Shown here one piece after another: positions 1 through 12,769 of a stretch of DNA of 64,000 nucleotides. Source of the DNA: Malachius bipustulatus (taxonomy: Eukaryota; Arthropoda; Insecta; Coleoptera; Melyridae); assembly GCA_910589415.1 (NCBI GenBank), contig OU342635.1:36544929-36608928 (forward strand), in the 5' to 3' direction. The position numbers were made by a program, and so were the translations under genes. Below the pieces are notes generated by a model. The model saw nothing but the letters and a program-made list of their open reading frames with translations, had not been told where the DNA came from and ran no database searches. The first letter of the stretch is position 1. Each line of letters opens with the position of its first letter.

Positions 1-2740
1 CATACTGTAATAAATAATAAAATCTTCCGACGTCCGAGTATTACAAGAACTCATAGCTCAACTAACAACTATATGAGTTGTTTGGAGTAATTATTTTAAT
101 AACATGATCTTTCACTCGGAAGAAACCTAATCAATTATAATGCATGTGTTTAATTCAAATTACAAATATTTAGACCAGAACAACATTACGATAAATCGCC
201 CCATCGCGAAGACAATTAATCAACACAATATAAGCTTCTACCTATTACACGTCCATTATTCATTATCTCTACCCAATTTCCCTCAAACATCCCCTGGCTT
301 ATCGAACGCTTCATCTATCAACTTTCACCTTCCTAAACAAATACCCGAGCCGAACAATGACGTGGAGGGTTCCTAATTGGTGTTGCACGGCACCTCGTTT
401 GGCGGCCTGCAAGGTCCTGTGCTCTACCTTAACAGGCTTCTGCGGTCCCTTTGAAGTTATGCAAGTCATCCTATGCCTCTGTTACATGCATCATCGTGAT
501 TAATTTACCACAAGCACATCAAGAGAGGTAATGTCCGTCATTCTCGTCATTTCAACTGGAGAGGTATTGTTGCATGGTGTTGGAGGAAAGCTCGATGTTG
601 CCGATTGGGAACAAATTTACTTCCTTTTTTTGCAATTACGACTAGACCATGTAAATATTATATTCTAGTACTTAAGTAGTTACCCTAATCCGGAATGGAT
701 TTTATGATAAACTTGAAATTTTTCAGACAAAACTATATTATTGTAGGGGAAAATTGAGTTATGGGATATAAGATATGACAACAATGGTGTTTTTATATAC
801 TTGTATCAGATACCACCTATGTAAATGTATAGGTACATACGAGAGTGTAGCTTGATCAAGTTGTAATAATCGGCTCTGATCCGAACTCGAGTTTATTAAG
901 AGCTAACTAATGCATCCCTTGATTAATTATTTCATCACAATGGATTGAATCGGGGTTTTGTGTTCCACTGGGAATCAATAAGACTAATTGACATCAGTTG
1001 GGTTAAAGTGGATTGAATATTTATATAAAACTTATGTAGAGATTGTTGATGATGTTTATTCATTATTAATTAGGGTACGATTCCTAAACCTAAAAGTCAT
1101 TCATGATGAAGAAGAAGATTGTGTATGTACCTACTTAAAAATTATTTGAAACGTTTAGATAGATTTTCAACGTCTAAACTTGGCGATAAGAATAATTTGC
1201 CCTGATACTCAACTCTAGGAAAGAAATCGCGAAAGAAAAACTTATTGTTATTTTAAGTTCCGAAATTTTGTAAATTTTTTAAGAAGCCTTCAAAAATTTT
1301 ATTATAGAATTGTTCCTCTTTTAATGTGCCTCTTTTGATTAATAAATTCTTACAAAAGAGATTAATATCCCTCTAGGTGTCTAGGTAATGTATGCTGTTT
1401 CATTACGGGGTGGAATTCAATGCTATGATAAACTGAGTTCTCAACTTTTTAAAGTTTCTTTAAAGAAAATTGTTTAGCCATTATCCAAGAAGAAATCTTC
1501 TATTATAGATGGTGGTATTACCATATTAGTATAATAAATCACAGAAAGTATACAAGATAAAAACAAAAATTTGGACATATAATGTGCTACTTAAAAGGCG
1601 TCGAACGTACCGACTGTCATCCGTCTTCAATGAAACTATTTACAACTCTTGCCAGAATACGATATCCTCTGGTTTGCTTTAACGATCCCCCAAAAAAATT
1701 TTTCCGCAATTGAGAAGAAATATCGACGGTCAAAAATATCTGGATAATTTCGTTAAAGACATGGTTAAGTATATTGTAGCAGGGAACTTAGTTTTGAGCA
1801 CATTTTTGCTAATATAAGTATTAGGTGTATAAACCTTATCAAAATTATTTTTAGAGTGACAGAAGAAAAGGACGAAAAAGATGTTTTTTTGAATCCTTAG
1901 GTACATCAAGACGTTTCAGATGACTTCCCATATTCGCTCAACGAGGAGAAAACAAATTTTCCACATATTCTTTTTTTCCTCGACATCTAAAAAAAAGGTT
2001 TCTTTCTAAAATTGCTATTAAAACTATACATCGTTGATTATTTTTTAATGATTGTCGCTTTATTCTTATTATTATTTTAATGAAAGTACGCCTTCCCATT
2101 ATTTATGAAAAACAATGGTCATTATTTACATCCGCGGCTCCTACAGTTTCACTATGGAACTTATATAGGGGTGGAGAACATACCTATAGTAACACCAGGA
2201 AGGTATTCATTTGCTGGGCAAATGAAAGGGAAAGCCACAAAACGGTGTAAAAAAAATGGTTTTGAGAGTGCGTAGGGAGTGCGGTCCTGACAAGAGGCAC
2301 CGATTAGATGCCGCGATCCCGGATAAAACCACTTCACCATAATTGCCAAGTATTCTATTCTGTGTTACAGGCTCACAGAGGCGGACTGAGCGATATATCC
2401 GCTTTCATTACGTGTCCAGTCCGCACAGGGACAGGGATTGATGCAATGATTTTCGGATTATAAATTCAAAATTAATGCAAAATTCAAAATAAAAATCGTG
2501 GTACTGTTATTTTCGAAGATTTTCCTTGCCCTGAAAGTGAAAAAAAAAATAGAAATTCGACCGTAGTGCCAAAGAGGCCTTAGTTGTGACCTTAATATTA
2601 GTTTGCCATGGCTGTTTTTACTTTCTTACCCACCCAGCACCCCTATTTCGCTCCTCGATCCCGAAAAAATTGATGAAACTTAGGAGCCGCGGATGTATAC
2701 AATTACCAAAACAATTTCAGGTAAATGGCCGACGCGGCTT
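1..2740. other. Non-coding AT-rich stretch, no gene seen
   Basis: No open reading frame here has recognisable motifs or a plausible exon structure. Short ORFs near 140-376 and 2161-2349 look like chance. The part from about 355 to 620 is less AT-rich than its surroundings and could be regulatory or an old repeat, but nothing specific is visible. Confidence 0.6.
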
Positions 2741-2749
2741 GCTTGGCAG

Positions 2750-3240
2750 TAGTTCATTCTTTTCATCCAATTATGCAGTACATTTTTGATTATTTGTGCG
2801 GCTCTATTGCACGAATAACTTGATTGATATTTTCCTTCAGTGCGTCAATTATTGTTTGTGGATCGTTGGAGTAACGACAATCCTTAACATGTCCCCTTAA
2901 AAATAGTCGAACATGCCCTCCAAGATGAAAATGTGCTGCGTCCGAAAAAACGATTTTTCGATTGAAATCGACGACGTTTTCAAACTCATTTAAATCCTCC
3001 ATGAGTGCGATGGTAATTTTCCTTTATCTCTTGAGTACCATCAAGTTGCTTGCAACTTGTAAGCAAATAATCCGAGGTGTTTATGCTGACTGACAATAAG
3101 TTGTTGTGCTCTGTGGCGAATGAGGTTCTTGGGTTTTCAGGCGTACTTTGGGCAACAGCAGCAATCTTATCAGTTTGCTTTAAATTTACTTTAGAACTTT
3201 CTTACATCAGGTACCGACCGAGCTTCATTTCAACCCAAAA
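2750..3240 (-). pseudogene. Mariner-like (DDE) transposase remnant with internal deletion
   Basis: Read on the minus strand, this stretch carries pieces of an insect mariner-like DDE transposase. A helix-turn-helix-like part (ENPRTSFATEHNNLLS) comes first, then a linker with stops, then the catalytic-core strand with KIVFSDAAHFHLGGHV, where family members usually have FSDEAHFHL. It jumps straight to the C-terminal block RLFLRGHVKDCRYSNDPQ, which normally follows the third acidic residue at a distance. The central part, with the second Asp and the QQDGAPPH-type block, is therefore missing. The open part covers 2790-3002 (70 codons) against about 350 for an intact family protein. Frame breaks upstream and the deletion make it inactive. 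I saw no terminal inverted repeats around it. The family is recognised from motifs only. Confidence 0.75.
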
Positions 3241-3472
3241 TTGTTCTCAATTTTCGCACCGTTTCTGCAAAACAGCTTTAATTTTGGAAATAATTTTTCA
3301 ATATTTTCCAACGTTGTTTATGCGTAAAACGATCAATTTCATTAAGTGGGAGAAGTAAGACACCACGTACTGGGTGTGACAGAATAAAGAGGACAAAATT
3401 TCTAAAGTAGGTAGAATATTTATACTCGATTTTAGGACTAAAAGTCTTATATTAATGAACCTATACCCGCTA

Positions 3473-4342
3473 AAATTGAGTATTAACGAAGTTACACCGT
3501 TTCAATGTTCTAAAAAATTACACTTTTTGGATAGCTACAAAACGGTACACCTTAGTTACCTATATTTTTTATAATTTTTGTATGTGTTTCTGTTATTTCG
3601 TCTAATAAAATATCAATAATTACGCGTGTCTACGCATCAGAGACGTATACGGTAAATAGGGATCCAAATTTTTACCCCCAATTTTTACGCCACTGGATAG
3701 ATTTTGGTTTTGACATATTTTCCACAAAGCATTTCTGGGTACAAGAAAGGCAGAAGGTTTAGTAGGTAAATTCTCAACAGTTTTCAAGATATTCACAATT
3801 GAATAGGTGAATAATCAGTGTACAAATAAAAATTAAAATTAAAACAAAAAAGTTAAGCTCATAGCGCTAGGAAACATCTACTAGGATTTTTTGTGGTCGG
3901 GGGATCTGGAGAAGAAGTAGCCTCACGTCAAATTTGTAAATTTTTTCAAAAGTTGAAAAACTGCCGAAAAACCTAACCTAAGTAACTTTTTGTTTTTCTA
4001 AAATGACTAAATCGTACATATCTCAAAAACTCTTGAGAATTTACCTACCAAACGTTCAAGCTTTTTGTACCAGATATGTCTAACTTTTGTAAAAATATAT
4101 GTCAAAACCAAAATTTATCCAGTGGCGTGAAAATTTGGGGGGAAAAAGTTGGACCCCCATCTACCGTATACGCTCCTGGTTTAAATTACACACTCACTTA
4201 ATTATCGCTGTTAGACTAATTAATAGAAAAACAACACAAAAAATTTCATGAAAAAAAATATTCAGCCGTTTTGGAGTTATACAAAAAAATATAGGTAATA
4301 AGTACTTGCTGGAACATATTGAACACTCTGTAACTTCATTAA
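3473..4342. repeat. Nested foldback (inverted-repeat) element
   Basis: The sequence around 3640-3720 (CGTATACGGTAAATAGGG, then CGCCACTGGATAGATTTTGG) returns in inverted orientation at 4095-4185 (CCAGTGGCGTGAAAATTTGG, ACCGTATACG). Further out, ATTAACGAAGTTACACCG near 3481 pairs with CTGTAACTTCATTAATAG near 4329, and the blocks around 3560 and 4280 also pair. The whole stretch can fold back on itself with an imperfect stem. No coding capacity is seen. It fits a non-autonomous foldback or MITE-type DNA element. Its right end touches the LINE fragment that begins at 4346. Confidence 0.65.
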
Positions 4343-4345
4343 TAG

Positions 4346-5045
4346 TCAATTAGAGAATGGGTTCATATATCTGCCCGGTCTTGTTCTTGGTGGGATCAAG
4401 CGGGCCACGTCTTTTGAACACCTTCCATTAAAATATCTGTAAAACAGACTCAGGTCAGCTACTCTTCTTCGATGTTCGAGAGTGTCTAAATTTTTTGTCA
4501 AATCTGGGTCCCCAATCAAGCGGATGGCTCTTTTCTGAATAGAGTCGAGTAGTCTCAGCGTATGTTTGGGAGCAGAGCTCCAAACATGTGAGCAGTACTC
4601 CAAGGATGGTCGGATTTGAGCCTTGTATAAGAGGAGAAGCTGTTGTGGTGTATAAAATTTCTTCGTGCGGAAGAGTGTTCCAAGTTTTTAGAAGCACTCT
4701 TCGCCAGACCTGCAACATGATCATGCCAAGACATGTTCGCTCCGAGGCTCACTCCAAGTAAACGAAGAGATGACGCTGGGGTAAGAGATTGTTCCGCCAT
4801 CATCATATCTGGCTCCAAAACGTTGGTCTTTTTGGAGAAGATGACTGCTTGGGCTTTTCCAGCATTGAATTGGACTTGGTTTCTATCGCCCCAAGTTAGA
4901 ATGTCTTGCAAGTCATTGTTAAGTATGGCAACTTCTTGCTCCCTGCGAGTCTGTGCGTCGATGGCAGATGTTCGCGCATCTAACGTATAAGAAGATATGA
5001 GGGTACTGTCGTCGGCAAAACTGTAGACAAAACAAATAGATATAA
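4346..5045 (-). pseudogene. Non-LTR retrotransposon reverse transcriptase, truncated and frameshifted
   Basis: On the minus strand the translation runs from FVYSFADDSTLISSYT (near 5030, the RT catalytic FADD motif) through ILTWGDRNQVQFNAGKAQ and LRLLGVSLGANMSWHDHV (RT palm/thumb blocks) to MEYCSHVWSSAPKHTLRLLD and IQKRAIRLIGDPDLTKNLD, typical of the C-terminal end of a LINE endonuclease-RT polyprotein. The tail DLSLFYRYFNGRCSKDVARL is also typical of this group. The reading frame shifts at least twice between about 4555 and 4725, so the ORF is dead. Sequence upstream of the FADD block is absent, as expected from 5' truncation during LINE insertion. Only the last third or so of an RT remains. 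The clade is not certain; it resembles the Jockey/CR1-type RTs common in insects. Confidence 0.85.
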
Positions 5046-5049
5046 CACT

Positions 5050-8000
5050 CAGTTTAAAAAGAAACCAATAGATGGCCCACCTTTTATGAGCACAATCTTA
5101 AACCACTTGCTATAATTTTTTTCTTATTCTCGGTGTTAAGACGGATAAGGGGTAAGGGGTAGATTTGGTTTTTTGACAATATTTTTGGAATCTTAATCCT
5201 TACATCAAAACCTTTCAGGTGTGTTATCACAGTGGCATGATTAAGTAACTTTTCGCAAAAATTATAAAATTTTAGACAGCTCACGTAGGGTTATTGAGAA
5301 GATTCCTGTCAATGTTCCAAAATACATCAAGATATTTCATGTGATACCCCATATAGGTAGTTAGATATTTGTCTAAGAAGGAAGGAAAACAATCCTCTTT
5401 TTTTAACTTTTATTTTTCATCAAAAGTACTATACCTTAGGCCACAAGCATTTTATTTTCGACTCTGTTGAAATTCTCGATTCCTGCCTTTTAAGTACCTA
5501 CCTAAGAATCTCTAAAAATATTTCTTCTACCTCGTCGAGTACGGCAATAGAGTTTATTGTGGTTTTTCTGAACTTTCCGTTTACCAAGGAACAAGATAGA
5601 TTAGCAACTTGAACCTAGAGAAACATAGAAGCCATCAGCTGAATAATACCCTGCTGAAGAACTTCTGAAAAATACACTCCCTAATAAATGTAGGCTTTTA
5701 CTTACTTGATCAGTGTGATTACTTTATTTGTTTGAACAATTTCAATACTTCGCTCTCCTTCCCTAATCAATCCAAAAATGATGCAAAAATGGTGTATAAA
5801 GGTACCCTAATTAGACTATTTTCACAATGATTTGAATAAAGTAACTTGAAAGTTGTTTGCATCGACTATTTTTGACATGATGGACATAAACCTATAGCAT
5901 CTTATGTTCCTTCAAGGAATTGCTACAAGTGAGAATGATTTAGTGCCGCGTTACTTTGTTGAATAAGAATAGACAAAAAATGAGACACTTTCCAACAGGA
6001 AATTGGCACATCTCAAGATCACGGTAAAGCATTTGCAGAGCATCCTCCTGCATATTACAATTAGTGAATATTAACATCCGCCAATAAAGACGTAACGTCA
6101 TCTCGAGTTACATCTGTAAAACGATCGTTCTTTCATATTTCACATGTTCCAAAAATACCGAATCACCGGAAAAGTCTCACAATAAAACCCGCTTTAGCAG
6201 CTGTTTACTATTACTCGACGTCTACCAGTCACACCGATTCATCATCTGCGGGATAGTACAAGCTCCGGATCGTTAAAATATGAAACATAAGTGTGAACGA
6301 CCAAAACAACCACACTCTACAATATGACAAAGTGTTCCCGTCTTGTCACACGTACAACAGTATTTATAGGTAGGTATTTTCAAGTGACAAATGATGTGTG
6401 TAAGCTCGCGTATCTCTGCTGATGACGCTCCCAATCCATCTGTGAAACTGGACACCTAATCCGGGAGCCGGTGTTAATGCAGGGTAAACTGGGCGTCCTG
6501 CTACGAATAAACGCCGTACGCTTTTTATGTGATTTACTGCAAACGAAACGTGAACTCTGTTTAATAAAGCTCCTCGAACAATGAGCTATGTCTTTATTAG
6601 CGAGAAGGAACCATGCCTAATTGCCGTAATTGATGGTGACAGTGTCACTTCTAAGGGAACTCGATGACTTATTCGGTACTTACCGTGTGTGCATGTAAAG
6701 ACGGCTAGTAACTGTTTTACACCCAGCCCGAGCTCGGATTTACCTTGATGCATTGCCGGGTAGATTTAGATGCACTTTTTGCCTGGCTCTGCTTTGAAAT
6801 TCATTCCTGTCCGGAGACAAATCTTAGATTTCGATGACAGTCCCTAGCCGCATGAAATACTCCACACAATAATTTAAACACCTTTAAATCATTCTGGAAA
6901 TAAACTAGAACTTCCTGATTTGCTTTTTATGAATGCTATTATAGAAGCGAAATTTCTCACTAACGCATTAAGCTAGAAAATTCCTCCTGGTCTCGACTGC
7001 ACTGCAGCCTATGGTAGGTATCTGTGGTAGCTTACAAAAAAAAGTTATTAGACAAGAGATATTTGTCATAACATTTATAATTCACGTGAATACATCCCTC
7101 CCGGGGGCATCAGGTCGGAGCAACGAAAGGAGGAAAAGGTTTAACCCCCTTCCCACCTAAAACTAGAGAAGGATAGGTACACCTGACATTCCTCCTTGAA
7201 CCCTTGAACGATTAAGGATGGATTCATAATCCTCCTTAATCCTTGAAAGAGATACAGGGTGTTCAAATTTAGAATTATGTCTTAAAATTAGTACCTAAAT
7301 AAAATACAGTCATCAACAAGCATTTGGATTAATTAGCTGTGCAACTGTGCAAGTTTATTTTGTCTCGACTGGAACTGAAATTCGACTTAATTTTCTTTGG
7401 ACCATTGATACTGTGTATAGCTTCTAAAGACGAAACAATAAGAATTTTAGAAGACAAGATACTTGAAATAACATTCCAATGCAAGCAAAGGGAATGAATA
7501 ATTGACTGACTTGATTGACTTGACATAATAAGAAACTGCACATCTTCCAAAGGTCAACTGAACTGATGTAGATGTAAGTCAAGGCGTATTTACTTAAAGA
7601 TTTAAGGGATTTCTTTGAAATCCAAGATCAAAGTGGACCGTTCGACCTCACATGTTCCGAGTTGACCATAAAGACATAGCGTGTGCCGACTATAATACAC
7701 AGGATGTGACATATCGTTAACCATATCGAATTTCGTTCTGTCAGATCACTTACCTATTATAACACATTCCAAGAAATCCTGCTAATTAACGAGAGAGGAC
7801 AGCTATGAATGCATAGGATTCTAGGTAGTAGAAGCTGTCAGATCGTTAATGAGGTAATAACTTTATAAGTAATTAAATGATACATACATATGTATATTGT
7901 ACGTATAAGGTATGTAATGAAGCTATAAGATATTTGTAATATGTAATTACTAATTTTATGCATGCTGATTTTGATTCATGTGAGTAGAATTATAATTACC

Positions 8001-10540
8001 TAATTCTTCATGAAGTGAATAATGAAACGAGTAGGTAAATTTTTCTGGTGGGTAAAAATTGGGTTTAAGTAGTCTACAAGAATAGAAACAATGATTGAAA
8101 TGATTCAACCACTGAATGATTATTTTAAACGCCGTTATAGACTCGAAAGTAAGTATCGCTTGAAGCAGTTGAAGAATTTATTGGTTGCATACCCAGACAC
8201 CCAGAAAGTTGGAGAGGTATTAAATCCGTAGCCGTTGGATGGACAAGGACAAGAAGAACTTGTAACTACTGTATAAGTAATGATACTATTCTTATAACTA
8301 TTTTTATGATTAATAATTATCAGTAAAGATCATATTGTTAGCACTAGGTACCTACTTACACCTGCCTAATAACACTTACTGCTAGAAAGTCAATAATTTG
8401 AAATTCGTCCTGTGGTAAGGAAAAGTGGGAAGTCATAGATCAACCTGACAAGTCAAGTTCCAAATTTTTGAATTTTCTGGATATTTTTTACTCCTTAGGG
8501 CTGAGATAATTATTATGAATCCGTAATCTCGATTTTGTACTTATGACATAAGATATCTCATGACATTACACAGGGCAAGGTCCGGTCAGCTCTAATTTCT
8601 TTTGGAAGGTCCATAGTGAGCTCGAAAATTCGATTTTTGCAAGGTTCGGCCAGGTCATAGATTCGAACTGTAAAACCGGACGATGATAATAAAATAATAT
8701 ACAGGAAATTTTTTATTTTTTTATACAGGAGGTTGTTTAAATTTGACCGCCATTTCGATTTAAAGTTTAGAAAAAGGACACCCTATATCTCGGTATAGAA
8801 GCCAAGGAACCCATTTTTGTTTTAAATTTACAGTCTTTCTGAACATCCTCTACAACACCCTGTATTCCGTGTCCGCCATTTCGGGATCACCCTGTATACC
8901 TACAGCATTAACGTGTCAACGAAAAACATACTATAATATTATACGATAGGCAGTTAGAAGTAATGAAGACATTACCAGTATAAGAATAGAAGGAAGTTGT
9001 GCGACAAATATAAAAACTTGGAATATCTCCAAAATAAAAATATTTTACTGTTACTTTAAAACATTTTCATATCTCATTTTCTGGAAAAGCTCACCGGAAA
9101 ACTAAACTACGCGTATCTACAACAAACAAAACATTCTGTCATTTCAGTCATATTTTTTCTTCCCGATATAGAATTTGAATATTGATTAATCCGTAAGAGT
9201 CGACCTCGGAAAGAGTGATAAATAATGCGACAGTGTCCCAAAACAAGGCTGTCTCATTAGCAGTATTCCCTCGGCAGTGGCTGTATGTGGCAGCATTATT
9301 TACTTTACCATCAATAGTTAATTCAATGAAATTTGTCATAGAGTCCCCTCTATTAAGTGCGTGATTTTCATGCTTGTATAGAACCCCTTGATAATTTATA
9401 ATCTTAGTCGTTACGCGTCCCTAAAGCTAACAGGGGTTGAAATTATGGCATTAACGATATTCAATTCGCCTGCAGTAACCGCGTTATGTCTAGTTTCCCT
9501 CGCTATAACCAGCATTCTAGTGATATATTATATTTTAAGAATATTACTTTCAACGATATTAGAGAGAGAACTAATAGGTAGGTACCCATCTATAAAATTT
9601 TGCTCAGTTCCAAAAAATTAAATAAAATTATCTAATAACTTTATTTCTGCCTAGAAACGAATTAAAAAAAACCTATGGTTTTATTTGTTGCACTTCAATT
9701 TTCCACATACACGCCGAGAACGTTTAATGCTTTAGTAAAAAACAAGTTTTTAAAGCGACCAAATATAAACATCTCTATTACTGTACCTATCTCCAATTTT
9801 ACTGTACCTACCGAAACTTAACAGCGAAGTCTTATTCTTATTCGCCCACTATCATAGCATATTCTTGCCTGCAGTGTATGATCTAGGTGGGCGAGCTCTT
9901 CTTGAAGATGTTGGCTCTGACAACTTCGGGATACATAAACGATTCGCCAAACGACCAAACAATAAGCAATACTGCTTATTGCTTATCTTATCGTAATTTG
10001 GCAACATGGTCAAATCAACAAAATTCACTATATTGACAGTCTTCACCCCCGCATTCAATTCACAATAGAATTAGAAAGGGATGGAAAACTACCACTTAGT
10101 TCTCGTTACAGAAAAGAAATTTCCCCTTGGGGCACGGGTCTACTGAAAACTAACACACACACAGACCGGAATTTACACAAGAACTCCAGTCATCATCCAA
10201 GTCAGGTCAGGCCTTGTGCACCACTAACTAAGATCTCGTAAGAAGATCTCTTCCACCTATAGATTATGCACTGCAGGCGAATGATCACAACATGCTACGA
10301 TACCCAGCGAATAACCACCAAGAGTTTTGGGCGCAGCATTTCTTCCCTACCTCAGGAACGTCATCGATTGAATCGGAAAACTCTTGCAGCGCCACTACGT
10401 CAAAACTCTTTTCAAGCCTGCTCAACAATTCCTCAGTATTCTTCGTTCAGCTAAAGACCCTAATTAGATAATCGGTAATACGTTGTACGTCATCTGAACC
10501 AGAAGCTTTTTTGGGGTCCAAGGCCATCATAAATTACACT
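5050..10540. other. Non-coding stretch with less AT-rich island and transposon-end scraps
   Basis: No gene is supported here. About 6180-6860 is less AT-rich and more CpG-containing than its surroundings and is a candidate regulatory island. Around 8690-8900 there are repeated scraps of the ACACCCTGTAT / ATACAGG type, which are ends of TA-inserting transposons; a solitary ACAGGGTGTTC lies near 7255. A short ORF at 9388-9621 has one hydrophobic segment but no recognised family. Confidence 0.55.
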
Positions 10541-10546
10541 TATATA

Positions 10547-11322
10547 CAGTGTGTCGCATTTAAGATGAATACACCCCTGGATTTTCGTTATTCGAAGAAG
10601 TCGGGGGTCGAAATTTTGTACAGTCATACAGACTGATGAGCAACACTTTTTACGATATCTAACTGAAATTTTACCTTTAAAACCAGCCTACTATACGTCT
10701 TCGCATAGAGGGTGAATTTTCGACATTTTGCTTCGCGTTAAAGATACCGAAAAAAGTTACAAAAAAAAGTCGTTCTAAATTGTATTCTAAGCCTGGATTA
10801 AGAGTTTCAGGACAAAATTCGCATTTCAATTTTACCAATATTTTGGTCTCTCATAAAATTATTAAAATTTGTATATCTTAATTTGGTGATTTGATGAGCG
10901 TCAGGGAAAGTAATAATTTGATACAAGTAATAATTTGACACTACTGTCCGATTATTACTTTCCATGGTACTCTAATTTGCCAAATTAAGAAATACAATTT
11001 TCAATAATTTTTTGAAAGACCAAAAAATTGGTAAGATTCAAATGTGAATTTGGCCTGAAACTCTTTATCTAGACTTAGAATACAATTTAGAACGACTTTT
11101 ATTAGTAACTTTTTTCGGTATCTTTATATAACGCAAAGCAAAATGTCGAAAATTCACCCTCTATGCGAAGACGTATAGTAGGCTGGTTTTAAAGGTAAAG
11201 TTTCAGTTAGATATCGTAAAAAGTGTTGCTCATCAGTCTGTATGACTGTACAAAATTTCAAACCCCGACTCCTTCAAATAACGAAAATACAGGGGTGTAT
11301 TCATCTTAAATGCGTAACACTG
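10547..11322. repeat. Nearly complete palindrome: long-TIR foldback element
   Basis: The two halves are inverted copies over roughly 350 bp each. The left end reads CAGTGTGTCGCATTTAAGAT and the right end, reverse-complemented, CAGTGTTACGCATTTAAGAT. Inner blocks match as well, for example ATATCGTAAAAAGTGTTGCT on the right against its complement on the left. TA lies directly before the left end; on the right TA follows after one extra base. Stop codons fill all frames. This is a non-autonomous DNA element in which arms make up almost the whole length. Confidence 0.85.
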
Positions 11323-11323
11323 G

Positions 11324-11354
11324 TAATTGGTATTGGTATTGGTATTGGTATTTT
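11324..11354 (+). repeat. (ATTGGT)n hexanucleotide run, probable LINE 3' tail
   Basis: About five units of ATTGGT/TTGGTA lie directly beside the end of the palindromic element. On the minus strand they follow the LINE coding remnant as an ATACCA-repeat tail. Several LINE clades end in short tandem repeats instead of poly(A), so the run is best read as the 3' terminus of that LINE. A simple independent microsatellite is the alternative. Confidence 0.7.
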
Positions 11355-11439
11355 AAATAAATGTGAGAGATGGTTTATGTGGCCCCAGACACTGAAGCCA
11401 GCGGGCTCATTGTATTTCTCACATTTAGATTTTCCTTGA

Positions 11440-12760
11440 TTAGAAGAGCTCCGTTCCCTTGACAAGGTTCAGCAGTCCGCTAACCAAGGTCTTTTCCGCC
11501 AACATGCTCCCGGGACTGAGTGGTCCCAGGACCGCATAGCGCGTTCTTGCGAGTGCTGGACACTCGAATATCACATGAGAAGCTGTCTCATCTTCTTCAT
11601 TGCAGAGTCTACAAACTGGTTCTTCTCTGTATATCGCCAGCTTATGTAGGTGGACTCTTAGGTAGCAGTATCCTGTGAGGAGACCCACCACCGTTCTGAT
11701 CTGCATTCTGTTTAGTTGCAGTATCTGTCTGGCAAGGTTTTGAGAGCGCTCCTTAAGCATCACCTTACCATGTTTGTTTCCTGTTATACGGTTCCAGTGT
11801 GCTCTATGTTGGGTTCTTACCCACTGAGCCACCGCCCCGCGTACAGTGTTCCTTGGGATGCCAAACACTGGTTCAGGCCCAGTGTAGTTCATCACAGCGC
11901 CTTTCTTGGCTAGTTGATCTGTATCCTCATTACCAGGTGTCCCACGGTGACCCAGAACCCAAACTAGTGTCACCACGTTGCACCTGGCTAAGTCAATTCC
12001 CAGACCAGTTTTGATCTGATTTCATAAGCTGCAAGGGCTTTCAGGCTATCCTGACTGTCGGAGAGGATGTAGATTTCACTACCTCGATAGTTCCTTCTAA
12101 AATTCTCTCCAACGCATAGCCTAATTGCATTTATTTCAGCCTGGAAGATGCTGGCATGAGTCCCCAGTGGCACGTAAATATTGCATCCGGGGACCACCCC
12201 ATGCACTCCAGCTCCGGTACCTGTCTCTGTCTTTGAGCCGTCAGTGTACCAGACCAGCCCTTTTTTCAGGCACAGGTGTTCCATTTGTTACCATTCTTTC
12301 CAGAACATTAGAACCTTAAATGGTTTTACAAATGATATCGTAGTACTCATACCATCAGAGTGCATTTCCAGGATACGATCTGCGATGGTATCAGTTATTC
12401 TGGAATGCTCGGTTTTCTCAGGTTTGTCCCAGTTTTGGTTTTGTTTCAGCCTGTAGGCACCCAAACGTGCCTCGCTCTTTAATATGAATGTCAAGAGAAG
12501 GCAGGTCAATTATGGCCTCCAGTGCTGTCGTTGATGTAGTGTTCATGGCTCCCGTGATGCCTAAGCATGCAAGTCTTTGAACACTTTGAATTTTCATAAT
12601 GGCTTGTTTCTGGTGGATGTTTGGCTACCAGACTAGACAGCCATATGTTAGTATAGGTCTAACCACGGCAATATACATGCAGCCAATGTACCATGCGTGG
12701 TTTTAGTCCCCATGTTTTACTGAATGACTTTCTGTATGCCATACTTATATACGATAGCTA
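11440..12760 (-). pseudogene. Non-LTR retrotransposon: RT thumb, RNase H domain, C-terminal zinc knuckle (broken)
   Basis: The minus strand first gives the RT end (SFSKTWGLKPRMVHWLH, then in another frame YIAVVRPILTYGCLVW and SVQRLACLGITGAMNT). An EARLGAYRLKQNQNW block follows at about 12450. At 12284 an RNase H domain starts: VWYTDGSKTETGTGAGVHG (first Asp), IFQAEINAIRLC (Glu), YILSDSQDSLKAL (second Asp), and after a frame break near 11980 VLGHRGTPGNEDTDQLAKKG (last catalytic block). The end has a Cys/His knuckle, CRLCNEEDETASHVIFEC, shared by several insect LINEs. The last ORF is 178 codons with intact-looking RNase H end and knuckle. Frameshifts and absence of the EN and RT core mean a 5'-truncated dead copy. 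RNase H suggests an I/Jockey-like group, not proven. The element continues to the ATACCA tail at 11324. Confidence 0.9.
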
Positions 12761-12769
12761 ACAACTTAT

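Noticed and set aside
9388..9621. Possible exon of a one-pass membrane protein (hydrophobic SLAITSILVIYYILRILL with an AG before and GTAGGT after)
   Set aside because: Hydrophobic peptides arise easily in AT-rich DNA, there is no recognised family and no partner exon nearby.
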